NCBI RefSeq assembly: GCF_902686445.1
Contig: NC_062218.1
Location: 11,569,015-11,633,014, forward strand
From: Sciurus carolinensis
Lineage: Eukaryota > Chordata > Mammalia > Rodentia > Sciuridae
Direction: 5' to 3'
DNA length: 64,000 bases
The translations under genes and the position numbers were made by a program. Below, one piece after another: positions 10,197-22,835 of this stretch. Within the stretch, counting starts at the first letter, position 1; every line of letters begins with the position of its first letter. The notes under the pieces are model-generated. The model saw only the letters and a program-made list of their open reading frames with translations, was not told the DNA's origin and ran no database searches.

Positions 10197-11823
10197 CTGA
10201 AATTCTGGAATTCTGTGTACAAAAGGCTCAGGGGCCACATAAGCCTCTTTTTCAAATGTATTCTTTCAGAGACAAATTATGCCTCCAGGGTACACACCTT
10301 GTGAACCCTCCTTGGCAGGAGTGGGCAAGGACTGGTGAGTTGCTGCGGTGTGGATTACATATACCTGGCCATGCAAACTACTGTGCTCACACACGGGCCC
10401 AAAGTGTGCCCCTTTGCTGGAGGATGGAGAGGGGACAGGGAGAGAATGGCTCTCCTGTGCTGTCACATTACAGGGAGAAACTCTGCAGAGTCCCCAAATT
10501 CTAAATGTGAACCTGTTTTCCTTGACTGTTAAGAAGATGTCAAGATCAGCAGAAAGCACACATTTTATTTCATGTGTTTTAGGGTGATGGACAGCTATAA
10601 ATATGCAGATCCAAGGGATGTGGGTCCCCATGTACTTCAGCACTAGTCCTCTAAGTGTTAAGGGACCTACATTAAGAAGAGATTCTGGTAGACTTTAAAT
10701 TTCCATTTTCTGTAGGTTAATTAGATTGGTAACTCCATTCACTAATACATACATCCTCCTATATTCCTGCACAGATGTCTTATAGTAATCATAACCTGGC
10801 CGGCTCTGGCCTGAGACAATTGCATTTCTACCCTTCTGGACAAGCCGGGAGTCATGTGATTTGCTTGTCTCATATCTTTATGCTTTCTGATTGGTGTTTA
10901 CAGAAATTGAGAGCCAGCAACATTGGAACCACACTAGAATGAGGATCTGTTAATCTATAGATGTTCTCTAGATCTAATTGATATAAATAGGCTTAGGAAA
11001 AAAATGGTTTGAGCTAACCTTCAAATTAGTTTCTTCTTTGTTGAAGTCAGTGACCCTTTCAGTAGCCCGTCAGAACCTGCAGGATAGTCTCCAATCCGAG
11101 GGACATTCAGCAACAGAATCTGCATCAAGTACGAAAACATTTGTAATTTATTCTTTCTTTCATTCTGTTTCAAATTCAGCTATCAGGCAGTTAGATATAA
11201 ATCATTATGATTATGCATGTGTCACAGGCTCTGCCAGTGACTACCCTTGCAAGGTGTCCTGGTGAAATATTCCTGATATCTGCCACTGCAAAAGTCAGAA
11301 TTTGGTTTTCAGTCACAGATTCTCCCAACTTCCATTCAACAAATTTTCATCAAGAACCACGTGCCAAACTGTGTCCACAAATAGAACTGCTAATGATGTA
11401 CCAATGGGGACATATCCATCAACAACATAGATGCAGTTGGTGCTGTAACAAAACTTAGAATCCACTGGGTAAGCCAGAAATAAAACAAATATTAGTATAA
11501 AAAAAATGCTTGCTTGAATTTTTCTGCATGATAGGAAGAATGAGTGAGCAATTTGAAAAACAATTACCTGAGATGAACCTGCCTTATTTGGCATGGAGTG
11601 GGATAGATCCCACGTTCTTTGAGGAAAGAACATTCACGTGGAGATCATTAGGTGCACAGATGTTAGCGAGGTGAAGCCGAAGCATTTGCCATGACCAGGA
11701 AGCAAGAAAGAGTTTTGATCAACTGAAGGAAGACGGTCCTGACTGGAGAGCGAGGGGAAAATGGTGTTGGACACTTCTGGTGGCCGGAGGGGGCGAGGAG
11801 GGCCAGATCAAAGACAGTCCTCC
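10197..11823. other. Unique sequence, no gene recognised
   Basis: No transposon landmark or exon was recognised. Frames of 75-160 codons start here, but several overlap the SINE at 9958 and none shows a domain, signal peptide or splice context that I trust. Confidence 0.45.
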
Positions 11824-11975
11824 TGTAAAAGGTCAGGGGCTAAGTATTTTAGACTTCGTAGCCCATGTGTCAAAATCAAGAACGTTACATGGATACTTAC
11901 ATATCAAGAAGGAAAACAAATTCAAATGTTTTGTGGGCAGAAATTAAGACATAATATTGACAATAATAGTACAAT
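11824..11975 (+). mobile_element. Ancient DNA transposon (type 1), 5' part
   Basis: CTGTAAAAGGTCAGGGGCTA, AGTATTTTAGACTTCGTAGC and CCCATGTGTC match the left half of the family seen at 9826 (reverse strand) and 35243. The right half is too diverged to align by eye, so the end is approximate. Confidence 0.55.
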
Positions 11976-12223
11976 GACTTGTGAAATGCAGATCTACTAA
12001 TGAGAAGAATATAATTCTTTGTGGGAAATATATTGCTTGACAGGGCTTCCAAGTTTAATGTTCTTGTGAACAAATTAATTAAACTTTATGTATTTCATCT
12101 TCAAAAGTGTCTTTTTACACATATGAGTATCACCAAATGCTGCTATAAACCATGAGCATATGATTTTATTTGGACATGTTCATCTTAGAACCAGGCAATT
12201 TTAAAATCTCATATCCTTGATAT

Positions 12224-12796
12224 TTGCCTTTTATCATGTCATTTAAGTTTCAGATTAATCATTCCCAATTGACTGTTGGGTGGAAACTCTGCAATTGCAC
12301 AGTTAAATGGATTTTGAAATACAAAATTTCCTTTGTACTTGCATTGAGATTTGAAAAAGTTGCTGGAATTGTAAATGGGAGTCTGTGGGGAATGGTCCGT
12401 TTCTTTGCTTATTTTACATGGTGCTGGGTAATCTCTCTTCTGAAGTCCAAAGGAAGAAAAAAAAATCTAAATAGGATTCTAGGTCACAAGTATATATTAG
12501 TTTGCTGTATTAAAATGATACACAGTTTGGTCCATTTAAAAACTGCTTTCCTAATTTACTTAGAGAAACCAAAACGAATGCTTTCCATAATCACAATCCA
12601 AATTATTGGCACATATAATGTACCTGCTGTTTCAGTTATGATCTCCTTGATGTTTAGAATCTTACCGATGACATTATCAGGAAATGGGGTACATAGTTCA
12701 ATTACAGAAGAAGTTGAACTGCAACTGGGTGACTCCCTAGGTTCACATCTCCCTTCAACATTCCCCAGATGCTTCTCATCATGGGTGCATTTTTAA
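12224..12796 (+). other. 190-codon open frame of unknown meaning
   Basis: This is the longest stop-free frame in the window outside LINE-1. It encodes a protein with no domain that I recognise, many isoleucine, leucine and phenylalanine residues, and a hydrophobic stretch near residues 55-75. There is no clear Kozak context, splice site or poly-A signal tied to it. It is most likely a chance frame or a very old decayed insertion. Confidence 0.2.
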
Positions 12797-13185
12797 CCTA
12801 GATTCCTTGTCATTCAAAATTCTATTTTATTTCAAGACTCTCAGAAGAACTTTCCAACAAATTATCCTAAACCCTTCGATATCAGGAAGACAGCTACAGA
12901 GTGTTCACAGTAACAGTGTCAGGCTCAAATCTCTACTGAGGACGGAAATCATTGGACTGAGTTCCGGAGCACAGGTGCAGGGAGGGGTTTGCTGCCCAGC
13001 TTGCTCTTCTTGTTGGAAGGACTCTGCTTTCTCAGGTGGAAGACTGAGGTCTTCCTTTCCTTGCCCACTGTGAGCCAGGAGTCTCCATTGCTAGAGGAAG
13101 CCTCATTCCTGACTTGTTCCAGTCAGGTCCCCTCAGATGTGAACCCCTTCTTCATCTTCCGAAGCACACCTTTGGGAATGAAAAA

Positions 13186-13219
13186 CCCACCAAATTCATA
13201 ATCCTGGGAATTTGGTGGG
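13186..13219. repeat. Perfect 12-bp inverted repeat
   Basis: CCCACCAAATTC (13186-13197) pairs with GAATTTGGTGGG (13208-13219) across a 10-base loop. The hairpin is not part of any repeat that I recognise. Confidence 0.9.
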
Positions 13220-15739
13220 GGGACCATCTTAGAACCCTGCCTACCTCAACATCCACGAGAATATAGCAAAAAAACAGAAGTTTGAATTCTACACATATAT
13301 GTACACATACATCAGGATGCGGTTCTTTTCCCTTTTTGACCTTTTATATTTCACTTCTGAATCTCAAAATGCAATCTTCATACTAGAGATGGATTTGCAG
13401 CACAGATTGGTAACTGAATAATATAATGAGTCCGTATATAAAAATGATAGAATATCAGAGGGCAGGACAGCTTCACAGACATGAGATCTCAAATGGTAAT
13501 TTCATTTTCAAAGCTAACATCACTCTTTCTTCAACTGAAAATTTCCTTCTCACCTAAATGGTTTTCTTACCAGGATTATGGTAGTGGCAAGCATCCACCT
13601 AGAAACATGCAAGAGGAAATTTTTGTGAGCATAGAATATTTAAAATATTCAAATATTCAGAAACTAAAATCCAATCCCCTTTTTAAGGAAAATAAATATT
13701 TTGGGAGTTGTAAAAAGTGTTCTATTATGGGGACTGTATGTGTATCGTATAAACAAGAATCCATTACTTCTCACAAAATAGAAACTGAACAGAGAGGCGA
13801 GTTCTTGTAAAATTAATGCTATTTAGAAACAAATTTAGACAGACAGTAAACATAAATGGGAGTCTTTATTTTAATAAAATCTTAATTCAAGAATTAATCA
13901 ATGTATTGAGTATCATATATATATATACCACTAAAATTCTTATATCTTGTTTCTAACATATGTTTATTAGACAAAATAAATCATAGTTATTTTATTTTGT
14001 GTAATAATCTAGCTCATATACCTAATGTCAAACATATTTTTTGATTTTTGTTTCAGGATTTAGACTTTACCCAACACACTTTAGGTGTTTATAGGTATTT
14101 TATAATTTAATGAAATATTTTGTTGTTTTTTAAATGATAATCTAGTATAAAGCCACTAAGGAAACTGAAATATTAGAATAAGATTGTTTCTCTATGTATT
14201 TATCAATGAAATGCTTCTGTATATAAAATACTTTTCAAACTTTGTGCTATGGTTACTCAGATTCTTTTTTAAAAAACAAGGAATCAACAATCATAAACAT
14301 TAAATTCAGAAAGAATGTATTTATAGTAGGAGGTAAAGTTTGGTTTAAAATAAGGAAGCAACGTGTATGTATATCAACTCACGATCATAAGGATTGGCTG
14401 GAAGTGGCTTTACTTTCAGTGTGAACTTTAAAAACAGGACTTCATCTCCATTGCCATAGAAAGCCAACTTTACTGATATTTGTCTGAAATCTATTTTTTT
14501 CATGATTAACATGCTAATATGTGGAGAGTCTAAAAACCAACCCCCACAGTGAGAAAGGAGACTATTGTTAAAGTCTCTATATTGACTGTGATGAATATTT
14601 GTCTTACTTCTTCAGAAAAGGAAGAATTCCAGTCAGCTGACTGTCAGCTCCTCAGGTTCCCCCTTCAGTTATGTTTAGCCTCATAAAAACCCCTCCCAAA
14701 GTTTAGTCATGTAAGAAACGAACTTTGTTATACTGGTGTACTGTATGGGTCAGAAACACAGTGTGCAGTTGTGAAGGCTTGTCTGTTTCAAGGTGTCTAT
14801 GAACTCAGATGTCAGAACCCAAAGTATCCCCAGCCTCTAGGGAATGGAATTTTCCAAAAGCTTCTATACTCCTCTATCTGGCACCTGAGCTGGAATAAGT
14901 TGAGGGCTGGGGCCACATGAGGGATGTGGCCTCTTCATATGGCTTAGAGTTCTTTGATGTAGCACCCTCAGGACAGTTGCTTTCTTACGTGGCATCTCAA
15001 GGCTTAAAGAGAGAGCATTTCAGCTCACCAGGTGCAAGCTGTGTAACCTCAGAGGTGACAAGGCACCATTTTCTCTGCACCATATTGATCACACTGTTTA
15101 TAAGACCACCAGAATTCAAGGGGATGTCACATAAATGAATAATGAAGAGTGTCAAGGAATTTATAACCACATTTTAAAACAAATTCACAACTGTTTTTTC
15201 CATATTAATTTTCTGTTTTCACAATTATAAAAATGTGTGCCAAAATTCACAGAGTTCTGTGTTTATTAACAGTACAGTAAGCACATACGCCACTTGGAAG
15301 TTCCCAGAAACCTGGTTGGTCATTGAATCTACATAGCCTCTTTGGTTATTTTGATTGACTAATTCATATTAGCTGAATACACTACTGAATTACAATGGTT
15401 TATAGACAACCAGCATCAAAATAATTCAGACCATACATGATAACAGAAGAGAGAGTGCCTAGCACATAATAGGGAAGATTAAAGACAAGTATTACCTGAA
15501 AGAAGTGGATGGTAGGCATTCCATAAATATTTGTTGCAAGGCAATCTGTATGTTAATGTTGCTTCAGTTGTGTTTGGACTCCTTTTCAGAATGGGCCTGG
15601 ATCAAAAGTTAGCTAAATCCCTTGTGGCCCTTACCTACAAGTTCTATATCTCCAGAACCCTCTCATGGCCATGAGACTAATAGGAAGTAAACTATATTTA
15701 TTCTAGGACATAGATTCATTCTTCTCCTATCTTTTATGT

Positions 15740-15830
15740 AGCCATAGTCTATGCATTTGGTTTTCTTATCTGTAAATTAAAGCAGTCGAACCTAAATAAC
15801 CTAAGAATTCCTCTCATACTGAAAGATTTT
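15740..15830 (+). mobile_element. Possible MIR fragment
   Basis: GGTTTTCTTATCTGTAAATT followed by a GCAGTCGAACC... AGAATTCCTCTCATACTG arrangement resembles the core and 3' side of a MIR-type SINE. Weak, by eye only. Confidence 0.35.
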
Positions 15831-15854
15831 ACTCGCCTAAACTGCTTGCCTCTT

Positions 15855-15985
15855 CTATGCCCTTCCACCATGATATTCTACCTTAACTTGGGTCCTGCAA
15901 GGAATGGAGTTGGTCATCGATGGACTGAGACCTTTGAAACCATGAGTCCAAAATACTCTTTCCATCTTCTAAAAAAGTAAAAAAT
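15855..15985 (+). mobile_element. MST-type MaLR LTR, 3' fragment
   Basis: CCTTCCACCATGATATTCTA, CTTAACTTGGGTCCTGCAAG, GAATGGAGTTGGTC, GATGGACTGAGACCTTTGAA and ACCATGAGTCCAAAATA match the 3' third of the complete MST-type LTRs at 18768 and 63012. The 5' two thirds are missing. Confidence 0.75.
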
Positions 15986-18289
15986 TAATTTTTCTCTCTT
16001 TCATCACATTTTGCTATTATTGTTACAATTGTTATATGACTCTGCATATGGAAAGCTGGTAAATCAAAATCATATTTCAAAATGGTTTGCCAATATAAAT
16101 AAGGGTCGATGAGGATGGTATCCAAGTTTCTCTGTTTAACCAAGATGTATGATATTGTACTGCACCCATGTTATGACTATGATGGTTGGTTACAGTTCCT
16201 CCCTTCATGGTAGAGTGTGAAAGGGTGTTCATGGACTGAATCAGGAACCTACCCAAAATGAATAAGATGTGTCTTGAATACATACATTGTGAAACAAGCC
16301 TTGGGATGCATAAAACATGCAAACTGACATCCTGATCCTCAGGGATATTTGCAGCAAGATCAGAAATTGAGTAAAATTTCACTTTTCTATTTTTAAAAAG
16401 GAGCAGATGCTTGCTAAGAAGCCAAAAGGAAAATCACTATGAAACCTTGTTGGGAATCTAGTCCAAGACAGAGAAGTTTTACTTTCAAGTAACCGTACCC
16501 CACTTCCCAGCATGGCAGTTATTCAGGGCAACTTGGAAAGCATGTGTACCCTGACACCCGCCATCACTGCACACTGCCACTGAACAACTCCATGGACCTC
16601 TCCACACATATCTAGGGCAGTACAGCTGCCACCAGCTCAACTTAGTCTGAATCACTAGTGGAAATCACAATGGTGCCTTCAAATACGAGACTGTAGAAGA
16701 GAGGGTGGTGACAGATGAAATGATGGTGTATTTTGATTGAATAACCCTATTAATGGATTCCCAGTGCATTCATAACCTTAGTATCAGGACAATGGTATCA
16801 GATTAGAAAACAAAATTATCTTGACCTCCACAAAGACAACAGGAAATGTGATAACTTTGTGGCAAGGATCCAATCAAAATGAAGCCACAATTCTGTTAAT
16901 AATCTGAAATAAGTAAGAGCCTGGGTGTCAGAATTAATTTCTCAGCAAGTTGCATGGGACACTATCTACCTGGAACTCCACCATATCACTAGAACCTAGC
17001 GCAATGTCTGCTGCCCAAACGGCACTCAAAGCATTTTGTTGAGTTGTGTGAATTTAAAAGGAAAGAAAGTTGATGAAATCTGTGATGCTCATGGACACAG
17101 GAGCCTTGAATTCTAACCAGAGCTATACCCAGTGAGGTCTAGGGCTTTGTGTTGTTTGCCTTAACATCATCATGGAGCAGGGCTTTCTAATCTGTCTTTG
17201 AGTACGAACTCACCCAAATATGATTGCTACACTCAAGTTTTGGTTAAAACTTGTGTGAATCCAAACCACTGAAAGTGATCCTCAACTAAAGCCTTCAAAT
17301 TTCACCACCTTAGTTCCAAGTCATCTGGTAAAAATGGCTACCCTGGGCCTCCCCCTCCCCCACGCTCACACTTCTATCACCTTAAACTGAAAACAGAGTG
17401 AGCCCAGAGACCCTTTCTCTCCAGGGAGAGACATCAATGGCCAACTTGCTGTCTTCTAAAGAGTAAACAGGGTACATTATGCAGTCCCTTAAAACTTCCT
17501 ACAGAGGTAAATTTCACCGACATCATGAGAAATTTTGGAAGAAATCTGCTAATGAGCCAATAAAAACATAATCAGTTGCTCTAGGAAAACCTACCCCATA
17601 ACTGTGACAACTTCCTCTGTGAAATATTCTTGCTTGCCACTTACCTTTCATTTATGCTTCCACTTCAACATTACCCTTAAGGTGCAAGGTAATTAATTGA
17701 ACACATTTTGTTATTATAATGCAGAATCCTGCTATCAATATCTGACTTTTTTTCAGTAGAAATTACATATGCAATTTTTATGCAAAAAATCACACTATAA
17801 GTTTTAAATAAAATTATAATACTAAGAAAATCACAAGTACATAGTGAGCGTGTGGGCAATATTAACAAACAGGAGACACGGAGACAACGTTCTAGCCACG
17901 GGACTGTATGGTTGCACTCAAATATTGTGAAGTTGTCACTGTGATGTGCCTGCTGAGTGAGCATTTGGTTTTGCAGCCTCCTTCCACCCAAATGGCCTGT
18001 CACTTGCTCTCGTCTACAAAACACAAACAAGAACTCTGCATCACTCCTGGATAAGAGCTTTTAAAAAGCAGTTTCGGCCCCTCCAGCTTCTCTTCCCCTG
18101 TATTGATGAATACACAGCATCCCAAGGCTTCAGAGAATCACTGCAACCACCAAGTCGGTGCAAGGAGACAAGTTGACCAGGAGCACTGGTCACTATTGCA
18201 CATGGAGAGGTCAACTTCTACTGTTCTTGGCCCCTGATATCTTAAGCAGTCTTTGTTACAGAGGCTGTTGTTAACCCTGATAGATAAAA
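15986..18289. other. Unique sequence
   Basis: No gene or confident repeat apart from a possible MIR/L2 end at 16985-17060. The 101- and 117-codon minus-strand frames (16077-16382, 17677-18030) lack recognisable domains. Confidence 0.4.
16985..17060 (+). mobile_element. Possible MIR/L2 3' end
   Basis: CACTAGAACCTAGCGCAATG, then GGCACTCAAAGCATTTTGTT and GAGTTGTGTGAAT resemble the shared 3' end of MIR and L2 elements (a 'cctagcacagtg...ggcactcaataaat...' pattern). Diverged. Confidence 0.35.
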
Positions 18290-18440
18290 ACAGTGAACAC
18301 AATTGCCTAGCCTCAATTTCCTCACCAGTGATAAAGAAACAGTAAAATCCAGCTCATGGTAATACTGTGAGAGTAAGTGGGATTGTTCACATAAGCGGCA
18401 TACAGTAGGTGCTCAGTAAAGAATAGTTGCATGTATCCTT
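18290..18440 (+). mobile_element. MIR SINE
   Basis: CCTCAATTTCCTCACCAGTG, TAATACTGTGAGAGTAAGTG and TACAGTAGGTGCTCAGTAAA are in the order expected for an ancient MIR (core then 3' end). Confidence 0.7.
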
Positions 18441-18767
18441 TCCATCACTCCTCCCATCTAGTTGTAATAGCAATTCAGCAAAAAGGATTACAATTACTTT
18501 GTAAATCAATACTTGTGGTTATTTTCTGTGATTGATTATTTTTTGTTGGACAATAAAAGGCAATGTTAATATAGCAGGCTATAATCCACTCAGCCTTCCC
18601 ACACACACACAAACAAACAACAAAAGCACAAAAATCTGACTCTTCAGCTGACATCATTTCTGATTTCCATGGACCTGACTTGAAAGCTAGAGCAGAAAGA
18701 TAGGAAGAGTCAACACTAGAAGGTTTGCACTTCATTACTCTCTTTTAGTTAGCTTCTCATTATCGCC
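18441..18767. other. Unique spacer with a short AC run
   Basis: Contains (AC)5-6 at about 18600-18611 followed by ACAAACAAACAACA. Nothing else recognised. Confidence 0.5.
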
Positions 18768-18990
18768 TGTTATGGTTTGGATATAAGATGTGCCTCCAAA
18801 GCTCCTGTATTAGTGCTTGAGTGTCCAGAGGTGATATGATTGGATTATGGGAAATGTACCCTAATAAGCCCATCCTAGTTTGAATGTGATAACTGTAGGC
18901 AGGTGGGGTATGTCTGGAGGAGGGGGATCGTTAGAGGAATGCTCTGGAAGGGTAGGGTGCCTCTTCTTTGTGGCCGCTTCCTCTCTCCAC

Positions 18991-19056
<66 letters not shown>

Positions 19057-19272
19057 CCTCTCTCTCTCTCTCTCTCTCTCTCCTTCCTGAGTGCACAGAT
19101 AGAGCAGCACTCTCCACACCTTTCCACCATGATGTTTTGCCTCACCTTGGACCCAGAGCAATGGATTTGACTGATCATGGACCTCTGCAACTGTGAACTG
19201 GTGTAAATTTCTCCTGCTCTAAGTTGTTCTTATCAGGTATTTTGTCACAATGACACAAAGCTGGCTAACACA
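18768..19272 (+). mobile_element. MST-type solo LTR (ERVL-MaLR) with an internal CT expansion
   Basis: It begins TGTTATGGTTTGGATATAAG and ends GCTGGCTAACA, with blocks TGATATGATTGGATTATGGG, ACTGTAGGCAGGTGGGGTAT, TTTCCACCATGATGTTTTGC and CTCACCTTGGACCCAGAGCA in the MST order. A CT microsatellite occupies 18994-19082. Long arginine/glutamate and serine/leucine frames on both strands here come only from that microsatellite. No internal viral region adjoins it. Confidence 0.85.
18994..19082. repeat. (CT)n microsatellite
   Basis: Almost pure CT dinucleotide repeat over 89 bp, interrupted once by TTTTC at about 19052-19058. It lies inside the LTR at 18768. Confidence 0.97.
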
Positions 19273-19308
19273 TTGTCATCCCAAATTATTTCAGACTACG
19301 GATTAATG

Positions 19309-19337
19309 CACACACACACACACATGCACACACACAT
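19309..19337. repeat. (CA)n microsatellite
   Basis: About 14 CA units with one ATG interruption. Confidence 0.95.
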
Positions 19338-20958
19338 TACACAAAATAAAACTGTACAAACTAAATATTATTTTCTTCTCTTTGGTTTTGATTGCTTTAA
19401 CTGCTTTCCTCCATCTTAGACATTTCAACCAAAATAACTAATTTTGTCAGAAAACTGTTAAAATTCAAGTTCTTAGGTTATTTTAAGAAAATGCATGTCC
19501 AGGAAATATATTTCTGAATTTTAAACTTGGGTAAAATCATAAATTTCTCTTGTAACATATGCCCATTAGCATATACCAGAATGTTGCTTTTTAATCATGT
19601 TTTGTTAAGTCCATTTTGAACCCAGAAAATGCAGCCCCATGAAGTAGCAGTAAAAGTGGACACGGTCTCATCCGTCCTTTCCTCAGATGATAAAATGCCA
19701 GGAAATCAAGTGTCTCCCACAAAGCTGATTTTCATAGGTACGCTGGGTTTGACTGTTATGATTAAGTCCCAAACAAGTCTAATCACTCAAGACAAAAACA
19801 GAAAACACTTTGTCAATTATGCACAGTACTGATGCCTATAAGGCACGTTATTTTTTAACTTGCGTACTATTTCTGACATGATTATAGCACATATCAGATA
19901 ATTTACAATATAGAAGAAAGATAAATTTTTCAACTTTGATGGGGCCATAAGCATTCTGGAATTTTTCCTCACTGTGCATATTTTGTTCATATTTTGACTG
20001 CGGAACACATGCAACTTTTCACACTGTGACACACACTTTAAAGTCATAATTAGGTGCTCTTCAAAGATCACCTTAGCAGATGATTTGTAATTATTGTAAG
20101 AGGAAAAATTACTTTCTGGATCCACTATGGGTGCCACCAGCAAAACTGGCATTATAGAGCTCACACTGAGTGGCGGAGGGCTTTCTGTCTCCTGGAAATT
20201 CTTGCAGTAAAAATGTTGTATCTTCAGACCCAGCGTCATGCTGGGTGAGGTCAATTTCTCAGGCCTTTCTCCCCATGGAAAACTACCAGATATCATCCCC
20301 TATGGATTCACCTAAAAAATACGTGTTTATATTCTCTCCCCAGACATTTTCAAAATAATTGTGTATGAAAGAAAACTTTCCAGTACAATTCTGCCTGTTT
20401 TAAGGTTCCACACTGATACACAGAAAAAAATAAATGATGCCTTCTAACAATAATAAATACCCAGAGAAGAAAATCCTCTTGTCAAATGCCTCAAACTCTG
20501 GTGGGTGGTAGTGAGTATCTCAAGAGAAACAGAAAGAAAACTCTTCAGAGGAGAAACTGAAGACTCTCTGTATCATACAGAAAACCACATATGGAAGAAA
20601 TGACTGAAACCCACTTAAAATCCACAAAAGAAGACAGCATTAAAATCAAAGCTCAAGTGATTTACATTGCAAAAGATTAATGGAATAATTGTGGGAAATC
20701 ATTCAGGTACAAAGAATAAAAAACATTAAACCCACAAATGCCTTAATTCCTGGAGCTACTTTAAAGAAATACCCTATGCTCTGTGGCTGCCTCAGCCTGA
20801 GACCTGCACTTTGGCAGCACAGGTTCCTTCTAAGAGCTGTGCACAGGGAGAAGCTGGCCAATGCCTCCCTCCTGACATCGGTCCCTCACCGGTTTCCTGG
20901 TTTGTAGTTGACAGTCTCCCTCACTAAGTGCCCCCTCTGTGCTCAAATTTTCTCTTTC
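19338..20958. other. Unique sequence
   Basis: No repeat family or exon recognised. A 159-codon minus-strand frame at 19817-20296 shows no domain that I can name. Confidence 0.4.
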
Positions 20959-21075
20959 TGATAATGACATAGCCATATCAGATCAGTCTGCTCTAATGAC
21001 TTCCTCTTAATTTGACTCTGCAAAAACCCTGTTTCTAAATAAGGTCACATACATAGACACTGAGAATCAGTAAAG
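20959..21075 (-). mobile_element. MLT1-type LTR fragment
   Basis: In reverse orientation it shows TTCCTCTTAATTTGACTCTG, CAAAAACCCTGTTTCTAAAT and AAGGTCACATACATAGACAC, the antisense of the conserved MLT1 5' part seen on the plus strand at 3575-3640. Confidence 0.6.
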
Positions 21076-21214
21076 TAAGAACGATATCCATATTCATAAC
21101 ATTTTAATTCCTATTTTAAAGTTCTGTATTACTCAATAATAGCACTTTGTATCATGTTTTATGATACACAAAACCAACAAACCCCCCAAAAGAGCTTTGG
21201 AGTCATAGGCTATT

Positions 21215-21350
21215 TTTTTATTATCTTTTTATTTTTTTTAGTTGTAGGTGAACACAATACCCTTATTGTTATGTGGTGTTGAGGATCGAACCCAGGGTCT
21301 CATGCATGTTAGGCAAGTGCACTGCCACTGAGCCACAACCCCAGCCCCTG
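21215..21350 (-). mobile_element. ID-derived tRNA-like SINE with target-site duplication
   Basis: The reverse-strand ID unit reads GTTGAGGATCGAACCCAGGG, CTCATGCATGTTAGGCAAGT and GAGCCACAACCCCAGCCCC. It is preceded by an A-rich tail region read as T runs and a linker TAGTTGTAGGTGAACACAAT. It is monomeric, without a B1 half. Perfect 13-bp direct repeats ATAGGCTATTTTT flank it at 21205-21217 and 21351-21363, the expected mark of L1-driven insertion. Confidence 0.92.
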
Positions 21351-21363
21351 ATAGGCTATTTTT

Positions 21364-22284
21364 AATTATTAGTTTTATCATCTATACAACATGTTCGTTG
21401 ACCATTATTTATTCAGTACAGTGTATTATAAAAGGTGTTTCTTTTAGCTGGCAGTCTGAATTTATTTTTCTTTTTATAACAAATTGATAGCTATTCTTCT
21501 ATACTGCTTTTTAAAATTCAAGGTCCTTCTGCTGTCTTTAGCTCAGCAATTATTTTAATAACAAAAAGAAGTGAATTTCCAAGGGGTTTTAATTTTATTC
21601 TTGGATCTTTATGGATAGTATCCTCCTAAAAAGGCCATTTTACTTTCATTTAAAACGCACAATGTTGGCGTGAGGCAGTTAGCTTCATGGGTGCTTTCAC
21701 GACCTGAAACAGCATCTCTTATTCCTCCCCTATTACACAGACAACCCGAACAGCCTCTTAGCGCCAAAGATCCCTAAGCCAGGAAACCCAGGGCTTAGAG
21801 CCGTCCTGAGATCTCACTTCTGTGTGGCGCAGTCGGCACGTTTCAGCTGAGAGTTTGCTTACACTGCATGCTCTAACTAAATGCCAGACCCTAACGCACT
21901 ATCCTTGGGGTCAGAATCGCCTCTCAGATCCAAAACAAAGTCATATTTCATGATCAGATGTTATGAAGACTGGTTTTATTTAAAGCTGTTGAATGAAATT
22001 GCATCCTTCAAAGCAGCAGACTTTAAACCTTCTCATGAGCTGTAAATTGTAAGAGAAAAATCACAGATTCATTTCTTCTTGATGTCTTTGGCAATTGTGT
22101 TGTGTCTTGTGACTTTGGTTTTTACTGCTATTATACGGATGCAGGTATACACGTACCCATGGGCACACACACTCCTACCATGAAGAGAAATGATGGAAGG
22201 GAAAGTACGATGCCCATTACTGTGTACAGACCCTCTGCAACCCCCTACCATGAGGATGGGTGGGACCAGCGATATGAACCTCCA
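21364..22284. other. Unique sequence with a CpG-retaining patch
   Basis: No element recognised. Between about 21665 and 21915 the CpG dinucleotide is clearly more frequent than in the surrounding DNA (for example GTTGGCGTGAGG, TTAGCGCCAAAG, TGTGGCGCAGTCGGCACG, AATCGCCTC), but density is well short of a CpG island. Confidence 0.45.
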
Positions 22285-22835
22285 TGATTAGGTTACTTTA
22301 TGAGGCAAAAGTTAAGGAATTTCTGACGATGCAACTGAGGCTCCTAATCAGTTGGCTTTGAGCAAATCAAAAGGTAGATTTTTCTGGATGTCCCAATCTA
22401 ATAAGGTAAGCTCTTTAAGAAACTGAGCCAGGAAGCAAGAGATTCTGCAGCTGGTATTGAAGGAGCAACTCCCCTGTTGTACAGAAGGACTGTGCAAGAT
22501 CCACATGACTGGAAATGAATGACGACCTTTGGGAGCTGAAAATGAACCCCAGCCTATGACCAGTAAGAAACGCAGGGGGTTCAGTGTGATAACTGCAGAG
22601 AAGTGAATTCTTCCAGTAACGATGATCTCAGAGGAGAACCTTGAGCTTCACATCATATTAAACCCCATGCTGACACCTTGCTTCTGACCTGGAAAACCCA
22701 GAGCTGAGGACCCCACTAATCTGTGTCTGTGACCTCCTGACTCCTAGTGACTGAGAAATAATAAATGTGTGCCACTTGAAGCCATTCAGTTTTTGGTCCG
22801 TTATTTATGCAGCAATGGACAACATGTAATAGAAG
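22285..22835 (+). mobile_element. MLT1-type solo LTR
   Basis: Conserved blocks in order: ATGATTAGGTTACTTTATGA, GGCAAAAGTTAAGGAATTTC, CACATGACTGGAAATGAATG, TTGCTTCTGACCTGGAAAAC, GTGACTGAGAAATAATAAAT (polyadenylation signal AATAAA near 22760) and TTATTTATGCAGCAATGGAC. This is the arrangement of an ERVL-MaLR MLT1 LTR, strongly diverged. Confidence 0.65.

Larger units (their letters stand above)
11976..15739. other. Long unique AT-rich stretch
   Basis: Nearly 3.8 kb without a transposon that I recognise. It holds the 190-codon frame at 12224, an inverted repeat at 13186 and a short (AT)n run at 13913-13927. Base composition is strongly AT-rich from about 13840 to 14250. Confidence 0.4.

Noticed and set aside
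18861..19196. Long arginine/glutamate and serine/leucine frames on both strands
   Set aside because: They are translations of the CT microsatellite inside the MST LTR.
21820..21880. tRNA-like A box (TGTGGCGCAGTCGG) suggesting a tRNA pseudogene
   Set aside because: No matching B box, anticodon arm or acceptor stem follows, so the match is probably chance.
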